Assembly: GCF_013186535.1 (NCBI RefSeq)
Contig: NZ_JABMCZ010000002.1
Location: 1,178,001-1,242,000 of the forward strand
DNA from: Nocardia terpenica
Lineage (GTDB): Bacteria; Actinomycetota; Actinomycetes; Mycobacteriales; Mycobacteriaceae
Reading direction: 5' to 3'
DNA: 64,000 bases
The notes beneath the pieces are model-generated. The model did not search any database and was not told the DNA's origin. It saw nothing but the letters and a program-made list of their open reading frames with translations. The position numbers and the translations under genes are program-made. Within the stretch, counting starts at the first letter, position 1. Every line of letters starts with the position of its first letter. Positions 49,194 through 58,062 of the stretch are shown piece by piece.

Positions 49194-50869
49194 CCCAGAA
49201 ATTTCATCGGACTGACGATCCGGTGGTGTGCCGCTGACGAAGAATGGTGCTCCGAACTGCGATAATTCCGCTTGCGAAGGCTGGAATCCACACAGGAATC
49301 AGGAGCACCATTCAGGTGTCCGAGCATAGTTCGCCCTACCCCCGATTGTCCGCAGACGCGACAGGAACCGGTGTCGTGTCGCACGCCGGGCTCACCCTGC
49401 TGTTGCGCACCGCGGAGAAACTCGGTCTGACCAGGGGGTTATCGGAAGCGTTGGTGCCATGGAGGAAAAGCCTCGCCGCGCATGACCCCGGCAAGGTTCT
49501 GCTCGACCTGGCTGTCGCGGTCGCCGCCGGAGGTGAACACCTCTGCGACATCGCGGTCCTGCGTTGCGAGCCCGCAGTGTTCGGGCACGTCGCCTCGGAC
49601 CCGACAGTCTCACGCATGGTCACGATGCTGGCCACCGACGCACCGAGAGTGGTGTCCGCGTTGCGCTCTGCCCGATATCAGGCCCGGTGCCGGGCGTGGC
49701 GGGCTGCCGGTGACCACGCACCCGATCACGCCATCACCGCTACCGACCCGTTGGAGATCGATCTCGACGCGACCATCGTGATCGCCCACCCCGACAAGGA
49801 GAAAGCGACCGCGACCTGGAAGAAAACCTTCGGACATCACCCGCTCGGCGCGTGGGCCGACCACGGACAGTCCGGCACCGGCGAACCCCTGGCCATCGAA
49901 CTCCGCGAAGGCAAAGCAGGATCGAACACCGCCACCGACCACAAGACGGTGCTGAACGCGGCGTTGAAACAGCTCCCGTTCGGCCCAGGATTCCGAGTCG
50001 GACATAAAGTGCTGGTCCGCACCGATTCCGGTGGCGGCACCCACGAGTTCCTCGACTACCTCACCCGCCGCCGACTGCAGTACTCCGTCGGTTTCACACT
50101 CACCGAAACCACCGCCACCGCAGTCGATTCCATCCCCGACACGGCGTGGACACCGGCCTACGACAGTGACGAAGACGTCCGCGACGGCGCCTGGGTCGCC
50201 GAACTCACCGGCCTGATCGACCTGACCGGCTGGCCACCGGGTATGCGAGTCATCGTCCGGCGTGAGAAGCCGCACCCCGGCGCGCAACTGCGGTTCACCG
50301 ACCGCGACGGGCTGCGGCTGACCGCGTTCGCGACCAACACCACCACCGGGCAACTCCCGGTCCTGGAACTACGGCACCGCCGACGAGCTCGTTGCGAGGA
50401 TCGCATCAAATCGATGAAGGACACCGGGCTGCGCGGGCTCCCCCTGCACAGCTTCGACCAGAACCGGATCTGGATCGAAATCGCCTGCCTGGCCACCGAA
50501 CTCATCACCTGGATGCAGATGCTCGCCCTCGCAGACACCCCAGCACGGCGCTGGGCACCGAAAACCCTACGACTACGGCTGTTTTCCGTCGCCGCCCGCG
50601 TCGCACACCATGCCCGCCGTGTCCACCTCCGCTTCCCCCGGCACTGGCCCTGGACTGGGCTGCTATTGACCGCAACCACCCGGCTACAAGCAACCTGAAC
50701 AGCACAAACACAGTCTCTATGAGCCATGAAACCCACCCGGGCCAGTGGAACCCGGCAGCCAACCCGCTGACCGGGCCATCCCGTCACACGGTTTCACAGC
50801 CAGAACGGCCGTGAACCGGCAAATCAGACACCGGTCAGGCCAGCACCTCAGCCGGACGAAATTTCTGGG
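49194..50869 (+). mobile_element. Complete IS1380-family insertion sequence
   Basis: 1676 bp. The ends are 21-bp inverted repeats, CCCAGAAATTTCATCGGACTG at the left with an 18-of-21 match in the complement of the right end. The element is flanked by CTAA at 49190-49193 and 50870-50873, the 4-bp target duplication expected for the family. One transposase gene in the same orientation. It looks recent and intact. Confidence 0.92.
49316..50698 (+). CDS. IS1380-family transposase
   Basis: 460 aa, GTG start at 49316 with AGGAG 8 bases upstream; a 24-residue extension to 49244 is possible but lacks a ribosome site. DDE catalytic blocks: EIDLDATIVIAHPDKEKATA (first D), VLVRTDSGGGTHEFLDYL (second D) and RCEDRIKSMKDTGLRGLPLH (E). 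It cuts and inserts the element at short CTAA-like targets. Confidence 0.93.
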   Translation: MSEHSSPYPRLSADATGTGVVSHAGLTLLLRTAEKLGLTRGLSEALVPWRKSLAAHDPGKVLLDLAVAVAAGGEHLCDIAVLRCEPAVFGHVASDPTVSRMVTMLATDAPRVVSALRSARYQARCRAWRAAGDHAPDHAITATDPLEIDLDATIVIAHPDKEKATATWKKTFGHHPLGAWADHGQSGTGEPLAIELREGKAGSNTATDHKTVLNAALKQLPFGPGFRVGHKVLVRTDSGGGTHEFLDYLTRRRLQYSVGFTLTETTATAVDSIPDTAWTPAYDSDEDVRDGAWVAELTGLIDLTGWPPGMRVIVRREKPHPGAQLRFTDRDGLRLTAFATNTTTGQLPVLELRHRRRARCEDRIKSMKDTGLRGLPLHSFDQNRIWIEIACLATELITWMQMLALADTPARRWAPKTLRLRLFSVAARVAHHARRVHLRFPRHWPWTGLLLTATTRLQAT

Positions 50870-51161
50870 CTAAGGTCAATCTGTCTCATCCGCGTGAGAC
50901 GGACCGGTATGTCAATTATTTTGTGACACGGCATATTTCGATGCGCCCCTCGTTCAAGGGCGATCTTGTATTACGGAATATATTGTCCGAGAGCAACTTT
51001 TGCGAGCGCCGCGCTAGCCGTCAACTGATTGAAGTGGCATACTGGTTTGCGCAGTCAGTCGCATCCAAGGGGGCATGGGGGACGTGTGATGCGTCGGGTT
51101 GACGTGCTTTTCACCTGCGCATGCCGGTCGATGCCCTCTGCGTGAGAAAGGTTGGACCAGC
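50870..51161. other. AT-rich promoter-like region
   Basis: 292 bases between the insertion sequence and the secreted-protein gene, with an AT-rich core around 50920-50995. It probably carries the promoter of the 51162 gene. No distinct operator. Confidence 0.4.
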
Positions 51162-51809
51162 ATGAAACTTGCGTGTCGGCCGAAACTGTCACAGAGGATC
51201 CAGCGTTTGAGATTTCTGGCGCTGGCAGTGAGTACGGCCGGTGGCCTCTTCGTGGCTCCTTTCGCCCATGCGGACCCGCCACCGGCTTCGGGGTGCCAGA
51301 GCGTGCCGCAGATACTTCGCGATGCGGGCGCACCCACCGGAGGTGGGGATCTGAACAGTCCACTCGGGCAACGGATCACAAACGCCATCGAGCAACCCTG
51401 CGCCTCACCGGGTGGAACAGCACCCGGCAACGGCGTTGATCCGCGTGCACCATTTCCTCCGTGCCAGGGCACATTCGACGACACCGCGGCCACGGTCACG
51501 CTTCAGCAATCACCGGTCTTCGGGATACCGTGGCTCGTGCGGCTCAAGCCCGAATTGGCCTACCAGGGGACAATCAATTTCCAAGCGCAGATCTTCGCTG
51601 ATAATCGCCAAGCCAACGTCTACCAACCGCATGTGGAACCGTGGGACTACAACTTCCACGGGCCGCTTCCCCGCACCTTTCAAGTGATCGGCGACGGGAA
51701 CTACACAATGCACGCGGGCAGCGAGGTATCGTTCCTGTGGTACTGGACCTCGATAACGCATAGTGGGTCTGGTGGCTACGCATTCAACAACTGTGTCTAT
51801 TCGGGGTGA
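51162..51809 (+). CDS. Secreted protein, 215 aa
   Basis: ATG 51162 with GAAAGGTTGGA upstream. Signal peptide: basic start, hydrophobic LRFLALAVSTAGGLFVAPFA, cleavage after HADP. The mature protein has four Cys (SGCQSVPQILRDAG; EQPCASPGG; PPCQGTF; NNCVYSG), likely disulfide-bonded, and a beta-rich end (SEVSFLWYWTSITHSGSGGY). No family recognised. The next gene starts 6 bases later, so the pair is likely one operon; an effector with a cytoplasmic partner is conceivable. Confidence 0.68.
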   Translation: MKLACRPKLSQRIQRLRFLALAVSTAGGLFVAPFAHADPPPASGCQSVPQILRDAGAPTGGGDLNSPLGQRITNAIEQPCASPGGTAPGNGVDPRAPFPPCQGTFDDTAATVTLQQSPVFGIPWLVRLKPELAYQGTINFQAQIFADNRQANVYQPHVEPWDYNFHGPLPRTFQVIGDGNYTMHAGSEVSFLWYWTSITHSGSGGYAFNNCVYSG

Positions 51810-51815
51810 GTAACG

Positions 51816-52247
51816 ATGGTGGAGTGGGCCCCTGCGATGCTGGACGCGCGGCTGGTCGACGTGTTTCGTCCCATCCGCGATGACCTACTCACACTCGGGT
51901 ACAGCGTCGAACTTGCAGGCCCACCCACCTCGACAGCGGTCGCACCGACCGGCTACGTCGATCCGCGGTGGTTGACGACGCTGATCGTCGACCACCGCGA
52001 GTTGGGGATTCTGGCTTTCGATCTCGAGGCTACCTTCAACGCGGCAGTCGTCACGGTGGCCGACCAAACACAGGCGCAGGTGATCGAGAACCTGCGACAC
52101 GACGGGCAGATCATCAGTTGGCCGCCCAGCCGTGGCGGAAACCAGCCGATGCAGGCTCGACTCGTGGACGATCAGCCAATGTGGATGTCTCCGTACTCAT
52201 CCCAGGACATGATCCGCATCGGAGAGCTGAGCCGAACCTCCCCATGA
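51816..52247 (+). CDS. Cytoplasmic partner protein, 143 aa
   Basis: ATG 51816, 6 bases after the secreted protein. Begins MVEWAPAMLDARLVDVFRPI, with RWLTTLIVDHRELGILAFDL and a C-terminal QPMWMSPYSSQDMIRIGELS. Acidic alpha/beta protein without signal. An adjacent secreted-plus-cytoplasmic pair resembles effector-immunity organisation, but no family is recognised. Confidence 0.6.
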   Translation: MVEWAPAMLDARLVDVFRPIRDDLLTLGYSVELAGPPTSTAVAPTGYVDPRWLTTLIVDHRELGILAFDLEATFNAAVVTVADQTQAQVIENLRHDGQIISWPPSRGGNQPMQARLVDDQPMWMSPYSSQDMIRIGELSRTSP

Positions 52248-52600
52248 CCGGACGCATCGCACACCCCGCCGCTGACGGGACGCGGCGACGCCCGCAGGCT
52301 CGCACAGGCGGTGATCGGCCGCCGCCGTCGAGCTGCTTCCCCCGGAACTAATGTTCTTGTCAGAGCGACCTCCGGACATCGTGGCGGACACGAATTCTGC
52401 GGCGCGCCAGGACTTCCCACGTAGACCGCCGTAACACTCGGTGCAGCCCGGTGAATGGTTTCAGGTGACGTCACGCCGAGCGCCGGGCACCGGCCGGGTC
52501 GTACAGTGGCCAGTCAGGTGGATGTGCAGACGATGGCCGCGGTGAGGGCGCGCGGACGATCCGCACGGCAGACGACAACTGGTTGGGGAAGGACGCCATC
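52248..52600. other. Intergenic region
   Basis: About 350 bases with no credible gene. It should hold the promoter of the SAM methyltransferase gene. No palindrome was recognised. Confidence 0.4.
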
Positions 52601-53410
52601 ATGGGATCGCGGTACAGGCTCACCGACACGGCGGATCTGCACACGCCGAACATCGCCCGCATGTACGACTACGTGCTCGGCGGCGGTGCGAACTTCGAGA
52701 TCGACCGCCACGCCGCCGACGCCATCCCGCCCGGCATGCCCGGCAGCCGCGAATGGGCCCGCGCCAACCGCGCCTTCATCGGCCGCGCCGTCACCGCACT
52801 GTGCGAACGCGGCATCGACCAGTTCCTCGACCTCGGCTCCGGCGCACCGACCGTCGGCAACCCACACGAGATCGCGTTACGCCACAACCCGGCCGCCCGG
52901 GTCGTGTACGTGGAACGCGAGCCGGTCGCCGTCGAATATGCCCACAAGGTTCTCGCCGACCAACCACAGGTATCGATGCTCTGGGCCGACCTGCGCGACG
53001 TCGACACCGTCTTGGCCACGGCCAGCGAATCCGGCCTGCTCGACTTCACCCGCCCGGTCGCGATCCTCGCGATGGCCGTACTCGACCTACTCGAAGACGT
53101 CGACCCGGCCGCCCTGATCGCCACCTACCGCGACGCCTGCTGCCCGGGCAGCGCACTGGGAATCTCCCACGCGGTCGCGTTCACCCTCACCGCCGAACAA
53201 CAAGAACAAGTGCTGTCGGTGATGCGGCGCACCAATACTCCTGGCGCGGTGTTCAAAACCGCCGACGACGTCACTGCGCTGATGGACGGCTACACGCTGC
53301 TCGACCCTGGAGTCGTGCCCTTGGACGCGTGGCGGCCCGAGACACCGGTCACCGACGCCGACGCGCGGCGCGCGAATTACGTGGGGGGCGTGGGCGTTAG
53401 AGAGTCGTGA
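52601..53410 (+). CDS. SAM-dependent methyltransferase (Methyltransf_19 type)
   Basis: 269 aa, ATG 52601 with GGAAGGA upstream. The start TPNIARMYDYVLGGGANFEI is diagnostic for the actinobacterial family PF04672. The SAM pocket reads FLDLGSGAPTVGNPHEIALR, followed by VVYVEREPVAVEYAHKVL and a WADLRDVD loop. These proteins are numerous in Nocardia and Streptomyces, with undefined small-molecule substrates. A host-type gene within the prophage, probably cargo or recombined DNA. Confidence 0.85.
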   Translation: MGSRYRLTDTADLHTPNIARMYDYVLGGGANFEIDRHAADAIPPGMPGSREWARANRAFIGRAVTALCERGIDQFLDLGSGAPTVGNPHEIALRHNPAARVVYVEREPVAVEYAHKVLADQPQVSMLWADLRDVDTVLATASESGLLDFTRPVAILAMAVLDLLEDVDPAALIATYRDACCPGSALGISHAVAFTLTAEQQEQVLSVMRRTNTPGAVFKTADDVTALMDGYTLLDPGVVPLDAWRPETPVTDADARRANYVGGVGVRES

Positions 53411-53785
53411 TCGCGGCGGGGCACCGCCTGGTCCGGGAGGACGCTCCCGCCCAGGGAGTTGAAGAGACAACCCCGTCCGGGGTGGTGAGGTCGAGTCACC
53501 ACGGCTATGGGACACTCCGCGCCGCATGTGACGCTCACAACAGACGCCGCGACGGGATATTCCGCACACCAACTCCCTGAAAACCCTACTGCCGCAACGC
53601 ATCATCAAGGCGAGCCTGCTCGTGCAACCACCGATCACAACGTACGGGCACAGATGTTGTCGTAGCCTCCCGCTATGGTGAGCCCCGACACGCAACAGGG
53701 CTGTCACCGGGGTGCGCGCACGGCACCGGCTCGAGCTCGATACCGGCGGGACCAGTCCTTGGCGCGGTGTCGCGATCGATACCTG
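53411..53785. other. Intergenic region with terminator-like hairpin
   Basis: 375 bases after the methyltransferase gene. It contains a small perfect palindrome, ACCCCG-TC-CGGGGT at 53470-53483, which may end the preceding transcript. No gene seen. Confidence 0.4.
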
Positions 53786-54547
53786 ATGAAGAAGGACGAA
53801 ACAGGAAGGCGGTACCGGGCCGTGGAGCCGATCTTGTCGCTCGTCGCGCTCGCCGGGGGATGCGGGGTCGTTGCATGGGGCTATTGGAAGACGCTGCAGG
53901 CCGGTGACCTTCCTCATGAGGTGGTAGACGAACTGGCCCGCGACCTGGTCTACGCCTGCGCGATGACCGCTGCCGGGCCCTGGGTCCGGTCGAGAATCCA
54001 TCCCTGGCTGGACTCAGCCAATCTCAGCGGGGCTCATGCGATCCAGGTCCTGCGGTATGCGCACCGGATGGGATGGCTACAGATCCCAGGCAGCAATCCG
54101 ATCTCGGTGGCAGCGCGCGTGCCCGAAACCGAAGTCCGTCTCACACAACAGGGGTACGACATGATCCACCACCAGCCCTCCGGGCCATCGATCAGCTTCG
54201 GCGGACCCGTGATCGGGAACCCGACGATCGCGCAGTCCGGCCGCGACCAGCAGGTCGCGATGACCGTGCACACGCCACACGCCACCGCACCCGATTCCAT
54301 CGACTGGCCCGCCCTCGTCGCCGCACTACGCCAGGACGAACCGCACGTGCCCACCTACGACCGCGTCGTGGTCAAACAGATCATCAACGACATCACCGAC
54401 GCCGGACACGACGGCCCCGAACCCCGCCGCGCCCACGAGATCCTGACCTGGCTGCGCGACAAAGTCGGCGCCCAACTCGCCACCAACGCCGGCAACGCAT
54501 TATGGTCGGCCACCGCCGCATTCCTGCAGTCACTCGGAGACCACTAG
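53786..54547 (+). CDS. Membrane-associated protein with predicted helical C terminus
   Basis: 253 aa from ATG 53786; upstream in-frame starts lack a ribosome site, and this one is weak too. The N-terminal membrane segment EPILSLVALAGGCGVVAWGY is followed by a cytoplasmic part. The centre has a winged-helix-like stretch (QVLRYAHRMGWLQIPGSNPI, ETEVRLTQQGYDMIHHQ), then SISFGGPVIGNPTIAQSGRD, a beta stretch common in actinobacterial phage-related proteins, and a helical end. Function unknown. It could be a defence or superinfection gene. Confidence 0.6.
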   Translation: MKKDETGRRYRAVEPILSLVALAGGCGVVAWGYWKTLQAGDLPHEVVDELARDLVYACAMTAAGPWVRSRIHPWLDSANLSGAHAIQVLRYAHRMGWLQIPGSNPISVAARVPETEVRLTQQGYDMIHHQPSGPSISFGGPVIGNPTIAQSGRDQQVAMTVHTPHATAPDSIDWPALVAALRQDEPHVPTYDRVVVKQIINDITDAGHDGPEPRRAHEILTWLRDKVGAQLATNAGNALWSATAAFLQSLGDH

Positions 54548-54883
54548 CCGGTGCCAGACAACATCGCCTCACCACCCCGCCCACTATCAGAAGGCCCTTG
54601 CACCAGACATGTAACCCTGGACGCCGCTGTGCCACAAGCGATCACACGCAGCCAACCCGATGACCAAGAGAAGGACGAGAAACGCGCGTGCGCGAGACGG
54701 GGCAGTCGACGGCGCACACGCGCCGACTCACGCACGAAACCGCACGGTTCCGTGGGAGTGCACCGAAATCGGTTGGGGCCATGCCTGCTTCGCGATCGAT
54801 ACGGTCCGCAGATCGGGCCCGCGACCGGATCACATCAGGCTAAGGTGTGGCGTATTTCCATGTGAAAGGAACGAGGGGTTCCG
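54548..54883. other. Intergenic region
   Basis: 336 bases. Open frames on the plus strand are Arg-rich and lack ribosome sites, so they were not accepted. Confidence 0.35.
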
Positions 54884-54985
54884 ATGTTGTCCAACCTGTT
54901 CGACATGCTCTTCCACGCCCTCACCGGCCAGCACACCGGATCGTCGTGGAACGACCGCAACGGATACGCGCCACCACACTTCTGA
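54884..54985 (+). CDS. 33-aa peptide
   Basis: ATG 54884 after AAAGGAACGAGGGG. Sequence MLSNLFDMLFHALTGQHTGS followed by SWNDRNGYAPPHF. Amphipathic N-terminal helix. Upstream of the secreted-protein gene at 55129. Supported only by start context and length of the frame. Confidence 0.4.
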   Translation: MLSNLFDMLFHALTGQHTGSSWNDRNGYAPPHF

Positions 54986-55128
54986 CAACCGGCGAGCCCG
55001 GTGCGAATCCTGCGCCGCAGGACGTCTGGATGCCGGAGCATCTCGCGGGGCCTGTCCGGGGCCGCCGTCAGACGGATGTGTCCGGTGGGATCGATCTGGA
55101 TTCCGTTGATGGAAAGGGTTTTTCACTC

Positions 55129-55569
55129 GTGTCGAGAAGATTTCTGGCTGCTGCCCTCGCCGGTGTCGCGGTGGTCGTCACCTTCGCTGGGGTTGCCGAC
55201 GCGCAGCCGTGCACGATGAGCGCGTGCCCGCCGCCTGCCCCGGTGCCGCAGGCCGAGCAGTATCCGCAGGTGAGCGACGCCGAGCTCGCGGACATGCTCG
55301 ATAGCGACCGGGGATCGAACGTGCACGTCTGGGGTGTCACCACCGATGCGGTCGTCCACGACCGGTACGGCAACGCCTACCTCAGTGCATTCGTCAGCGC
55401 CGCACCCGATTCCCCGATCCACCATGTGGTGTTGAACATGAAATTCGACCTGATCCACCAGTGGCGCGGCGGGAAGAATTTCGAAGCCGACCTGTACGCA
55501 GGCGGACACTACGTCACCGAATACGACTCCTACCCCAGCCCCACCGTCCGCTCCATAACACTCGCCTGA
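55129..55569 (+). CDS. Secreted protein, 146 aa
   Basis: GTG 55129 with GGAAAGGG upstream. Signal peptide MSRRFLAAALAGVAVVVTFA with cleavage near ADAQP. The mature part begins CTMSACPPPAPVPQAEQYPQ and continues with beta strands (VHVWGVTTDAVVHDRYGNAY, LSAFVSAAPDSPIHHVVLNM). Family not recognised. It is the last plus-strand cargo gene and converges with the minus-strand early operon. Confidence 0.65.
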   Translation: MSRRFLAAALAGVAVVVTFAGVADAQPCTMSACPPPAPVPQAEQYPQVSDAELADMLDSDRGSNVHVWGVTTDAVVHDRYGNAYLSAFVSAAPDSPIHHVVLNMKFDLIHQWRGGKNFEADLYAGGHYVTEYDSYPSPTVRSITLA

Positions 55570-55600
55570 ACCACTCCCACGCGGTGACCGACTCCGCCGA

Positions 55601-55996
55601 TCACACCGCCGTGTTCCCGCCTGCTGTCCTCGGTGCCCGGCTGTGTCGGCTATGTCGACCGAGGACCTCGCGCACAAGGTAGACCGGCGTACCGCCGGGC
55701 CCCGGGGTCGCGGTGATCTCGTTGCGGTGTGCCCAGGTGCGGATGGTGGAGGCCGGGATGCGCCAGAAGTGCTCGATGTCGGCGGCGGATAGCTCGGCGT
55801 CGAGGGCGTGCTCGCTCAGGTGCGCGGGGAGTTCGACCGGCGCGATCCAGCCCTGCCCGAGTTCGACGGCGCGCCGGTCGAGGTCGGCGCAGCGGCCGGG
55901 GTCGAGTTGGTGCAGGGCGGCGCGGTAGGAGCCCGCGATCTTGCGGGCCCGCTGCAACGGGGTGTCGGCGGGCCACGGCCACCGATCCGCGCTCAC
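55601..55996 (-). CDS. Small HTH protein, end of early operon
   Basis: 131 aa, GTG 55996 overlapping the upstream stop (GTGA). N-terminal helices (QRARKIAGSYRAALHQLDPG) and a MerR-like winged-helix segment (SAADIEHFWRIPASTIRTWA, HRNEITATPGPGGTPVYLVR). The C-terminal wing pattern resembles phage helix_turn_helix_17 proteins. Likely a regulator or DNA-modification partner. Confidence 0.65.
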   Translation of the reverse strand: MSADRWPWPADTPLQRARKIAGSYRAALHQLDPGRCADLDRRAVELGQGWIAPVELPAHLSEHALDAELSAADIEHFWRIPASTIRTWAHRNEITATPGPGGTPVYLVREVLGRHSRHSRAPRTAGGNTAV

Positions 55997-56727
55997 GCGA
56001 CCTCCCCGAGGACGCCGACGCCGTTGAGTCGCGCGAAGTCCTCCTTGCCCCACACCGATCGGCACGCCTGACAGGTGACCGTCTCCTGATCCGGCGCCGA
56101 GGTCAAGGCTTTCACCCCGCACACGTGACAGGAGTCGGGCAGCCAGATCCTGGTCTCGGTGAGCCCGAGCAGATTCTGGGTGTAGCGGTGTAACTCTGCC
56201 AGCCCGAGCACGGCGTCGACACCGTCGAGATCGACTCGCACGAGATCGTCCCCGCCGTCGGCGCGTGGGCTCATCCGCGACCGCGGCTGGCGCGGCAGGT
56301 CCACGAGGGTGCCGAGGCGGGTCGACAGGATCGCCACACACCGGTGGACGCAGTCCCTGCGGGCGGCGGGTAGTGGGTCGCCGTGGGTGAGTGTGCGTGC
56401 CCAGGTGAGGGTGTCGTCCTCGATCGCGGACTGCAGGGTGTCGATGTCGAGGCGGATCGGCACCGAATACAGCGTCGACCGGGTCACCCTCGGGGCCTGA
56501 TCCCGCGGTGGCGGAGCGAGTTTGGCGACCTCGAGCAGACACCAGTCGTCATACAGGTGCCGGATCGCCGCGAACGCCGCCTCCTCGCACCCTCGGCACA
56601 AGGTGTCGGCGCGGTCCACGCCGCCACCGAGCCACCTGCCGTCGTCGTCACGCACGCGCGCGACGCAGCGGTGGCGCTGGCGGCACCGCTGCGTCGGGTC
56701 CGCCGGGGCGGTGGTGGGCAACGTCAT
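55993..56727 (-). CDS. Hypothetical phage protein with zinc ribbon
   Basis: 244 aa from ATG 56727 (GGAGGAAGG upstream). The C-terminal part holds CHVCGVKALTSAPDQETVTC followed by QAC, a C-x2-C...C-x2-C zinc ribbon. The N terminus has CRQRHRCVARV and LCRGCEEAAF, possibly a second metal site. It is typical of early-region phage proteins in Nocardia and Rhodococcus. Role unknown, probably nucleic-acid binding. Confidence 0.65.
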   Translation of the reverse strand: MTLPTTAPADPTQRCRQRHRCVARVRDDDGRWLGGGVDRADTLCRGCEEAAFAAIRHLYDDWCLLEVAKLAPPPRDQAPRVTRSTLYSVPIRLDIDTLQSAIEDDTLTWARTLTHGDPLPAARRDCVHRCVAILSTRLGTLVDLPRQPRSRMSPRADGGDDLVRVDLDGVDAVLGLAELHRYTQNLLGLTETRIWLPDSCHVCGVKALTSAPDQETVTCQACRSVWGKEDFARLNGVGVLGEVA

Positions 56728-56793
56728 CGAGCGACCTTCCTCCATATTCGATCCGGATTGCGGTGACACACGGCGTGCTTCCGCCGTGCCCAG

Positions 56794-57642
56794 TCAGTCC
56801 GCGTGTTCGGCGGCGACGAGGCGGGCGATGGCTTCGGCTCCGGCGGGAGTGACTTTCAGGGTGTGCATCACCTCGCCCCGGAACCGCGGGGACTCGTGGA
56901 CTTCGACCGGTCGGAAGTAGGCGCGCTTGTGCGCGTACGCGGAATAGCGGCGGCGAATCTCTTTGCCGCCCTTGGTCTCCGACCAGCGGGACTCGGTCTC
57001 GGCGTAGATCCAGCCCCGCTCGACCAGCAGCTGGCGCAGCCGCTGCTCCCCGATCCCGTTGTTCGCCGCGACCACTCGCAGCTTCAGCAGGTCGGTGTCG
57101 GCGACGTAGCGGTCGTGGTAGGCGACCTTCGGGGCGTCGGTGGCGATCTTGTCGCCCAGGGCCTCGATGGTCGTGGTGTTCGCCGCGAGCAGCTGTTGGG
57201 CCTCGATCACGGCCAGCGCCAGCAGATGTTCGCCCGTGGGTGCCGGTTGCGCCGAGTAGGAACCGGTCTTGCGGATGGCGGGCAGGACTTCGCCGGTCAC
57301 CCACCGGCGGAAATCAACGGCTTCGCGTTTGTCCGAGCGCAGCACCAGCGCGTACATCCCGGATTCGCTGACGATCGCCATGTCCTGCGGTCCGCCGGGG
57401 GTATCAATCCGATTGACCCCCTTCTCATCCGGCGCGAGCCGCCGCAACGCCATCGACACGTTCCCCAGACCGAGGATCCCGCACAGGTCGCGCGCCACGA
57501 ACCACGGCTCCCCGTCGATCACGATCGCGCGTACCGCCGCGCCCTGATAGGTGAACGGCATCAGCGCCTCGACCGTGTCGGTGCGCCGGGCCAGCTCGTC
57601 GCGGTCGGCCCGGGCGGCGGCGAGAGTCAGATCGGTGGTCAT
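56794..57642 (-). CDS. Phage antirepressor (BRO-N + KilAC)
   Basis: 282 aa. The BRO N-terminal domain is clear (AVRAIVIDGEPWFVARDLCG, ILGLGNVSMALRRLAPDEKG, then SESGMYALVLRSDKREAVDF and RRWVTGEVLPAIRKTGSYS). The C-terminal KilAC part has VYHDR-like YHDRYVADTDLLKLRVVAAN and LRQLLVERGWIYAETESRW. It antagonises the lysogeny repressor or binds DNA directly to switch the phage into lytic growth. Confidence 0.9.
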   Translation of the reverse strand: MTTDLTLAAARADRDELARRTDTVEALMPFTYQGAAVRAIVIDGEPWFVARDLCGILGLGNVSMALRRLAPDEKGVNRIDTPGGPQDMAIVSESGMYALVLRSDKREAVDFRRWVTGEVLPAIRKTGSYSAQPAPTGEHLLALAVIEAQQLLAANTTTIEALGDKIATDAPKVAYHDRYVADTDLLKLRVVAANNGIGEQRLRQLLVERGWIYAETESRWSETKGGKEIRRRYSAYAHKRAYFRPVEVHESPRFRGEVMHTLKVTPAGAEAIARLVAAEHAD

Positions 57643-57708
57643 GGAAACCTCTCAGTGTGGGTGAAACGGGGGCTGGCCGGGCGCGGGCCGTGGAGCGGGG
57701 TCACGGTG

Positions 57709-58062
57709 TCACCCACGATCGAGGGCCTTGCGGTCGGCGAGAGCGTGGACCCAGCGCATGAGCTCGGCGCGGTGTTCGCTGCGGGCCGGTGGTGCGGGAA
57801 GCGCTGCGGGGCGGGCTTTCTCGCGTTCGGCGCGGTCGCGGCGGATCTCGCGGGCGTGGCGGATCAGGTGGGTGGGCATGGCCCGCTCGGCGGACTCGGC
57901 GTAGTGGCGGGTGACCGCGTCCAGCAGATCCGGCAACTCGAGTTGGTAGCGGGTGAACGCTTCGGCCCACCCGACCGCCAACGCGGGGTCGGGCTTGGAG
58001 AACATCGGGTCGAAACAGGCGCACTTGGCCAAAACGCGGGCCGCTTCCGCGGGGGTGGTCAT
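57709..58062 (-). CDS. Early protein downstream of replication initiator
   Basis: 117 aa. ATG 58062 overlaps the upstream stop (ATGA). Helical (MTTPAEAARVLAKCACFDPM, ALAVGWAEAFTRYQLELPDL, LLDAVTRHYAESAERAMPTH), with a basic C-terminal half. The position after the initiator gene suggests a helicase loader or replication accessory factor. Confidence 0.62.
   Translation of the reverse strand: MTTPAEAARVLAKCACFDPMFSKPDPALAVGWAEAFTRYQLELPDLLDAVTRHYAESAERAMPTHLIRHAREIRRDRAEREKARPAALPAPPARSEHRAELMRWVHALADRKALDRG

Noticed and set aside
53087..54001. 304-aa minus-strand frame
   Set aside because: Antisense of the SAM methyltransferase and membrane-protein genes.
54551..54865. 104-aa plus-strand frame
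   Set aside because: Arg-rich, no ribosome site, no domain pattern; overlaps other open frames with equal weakness.
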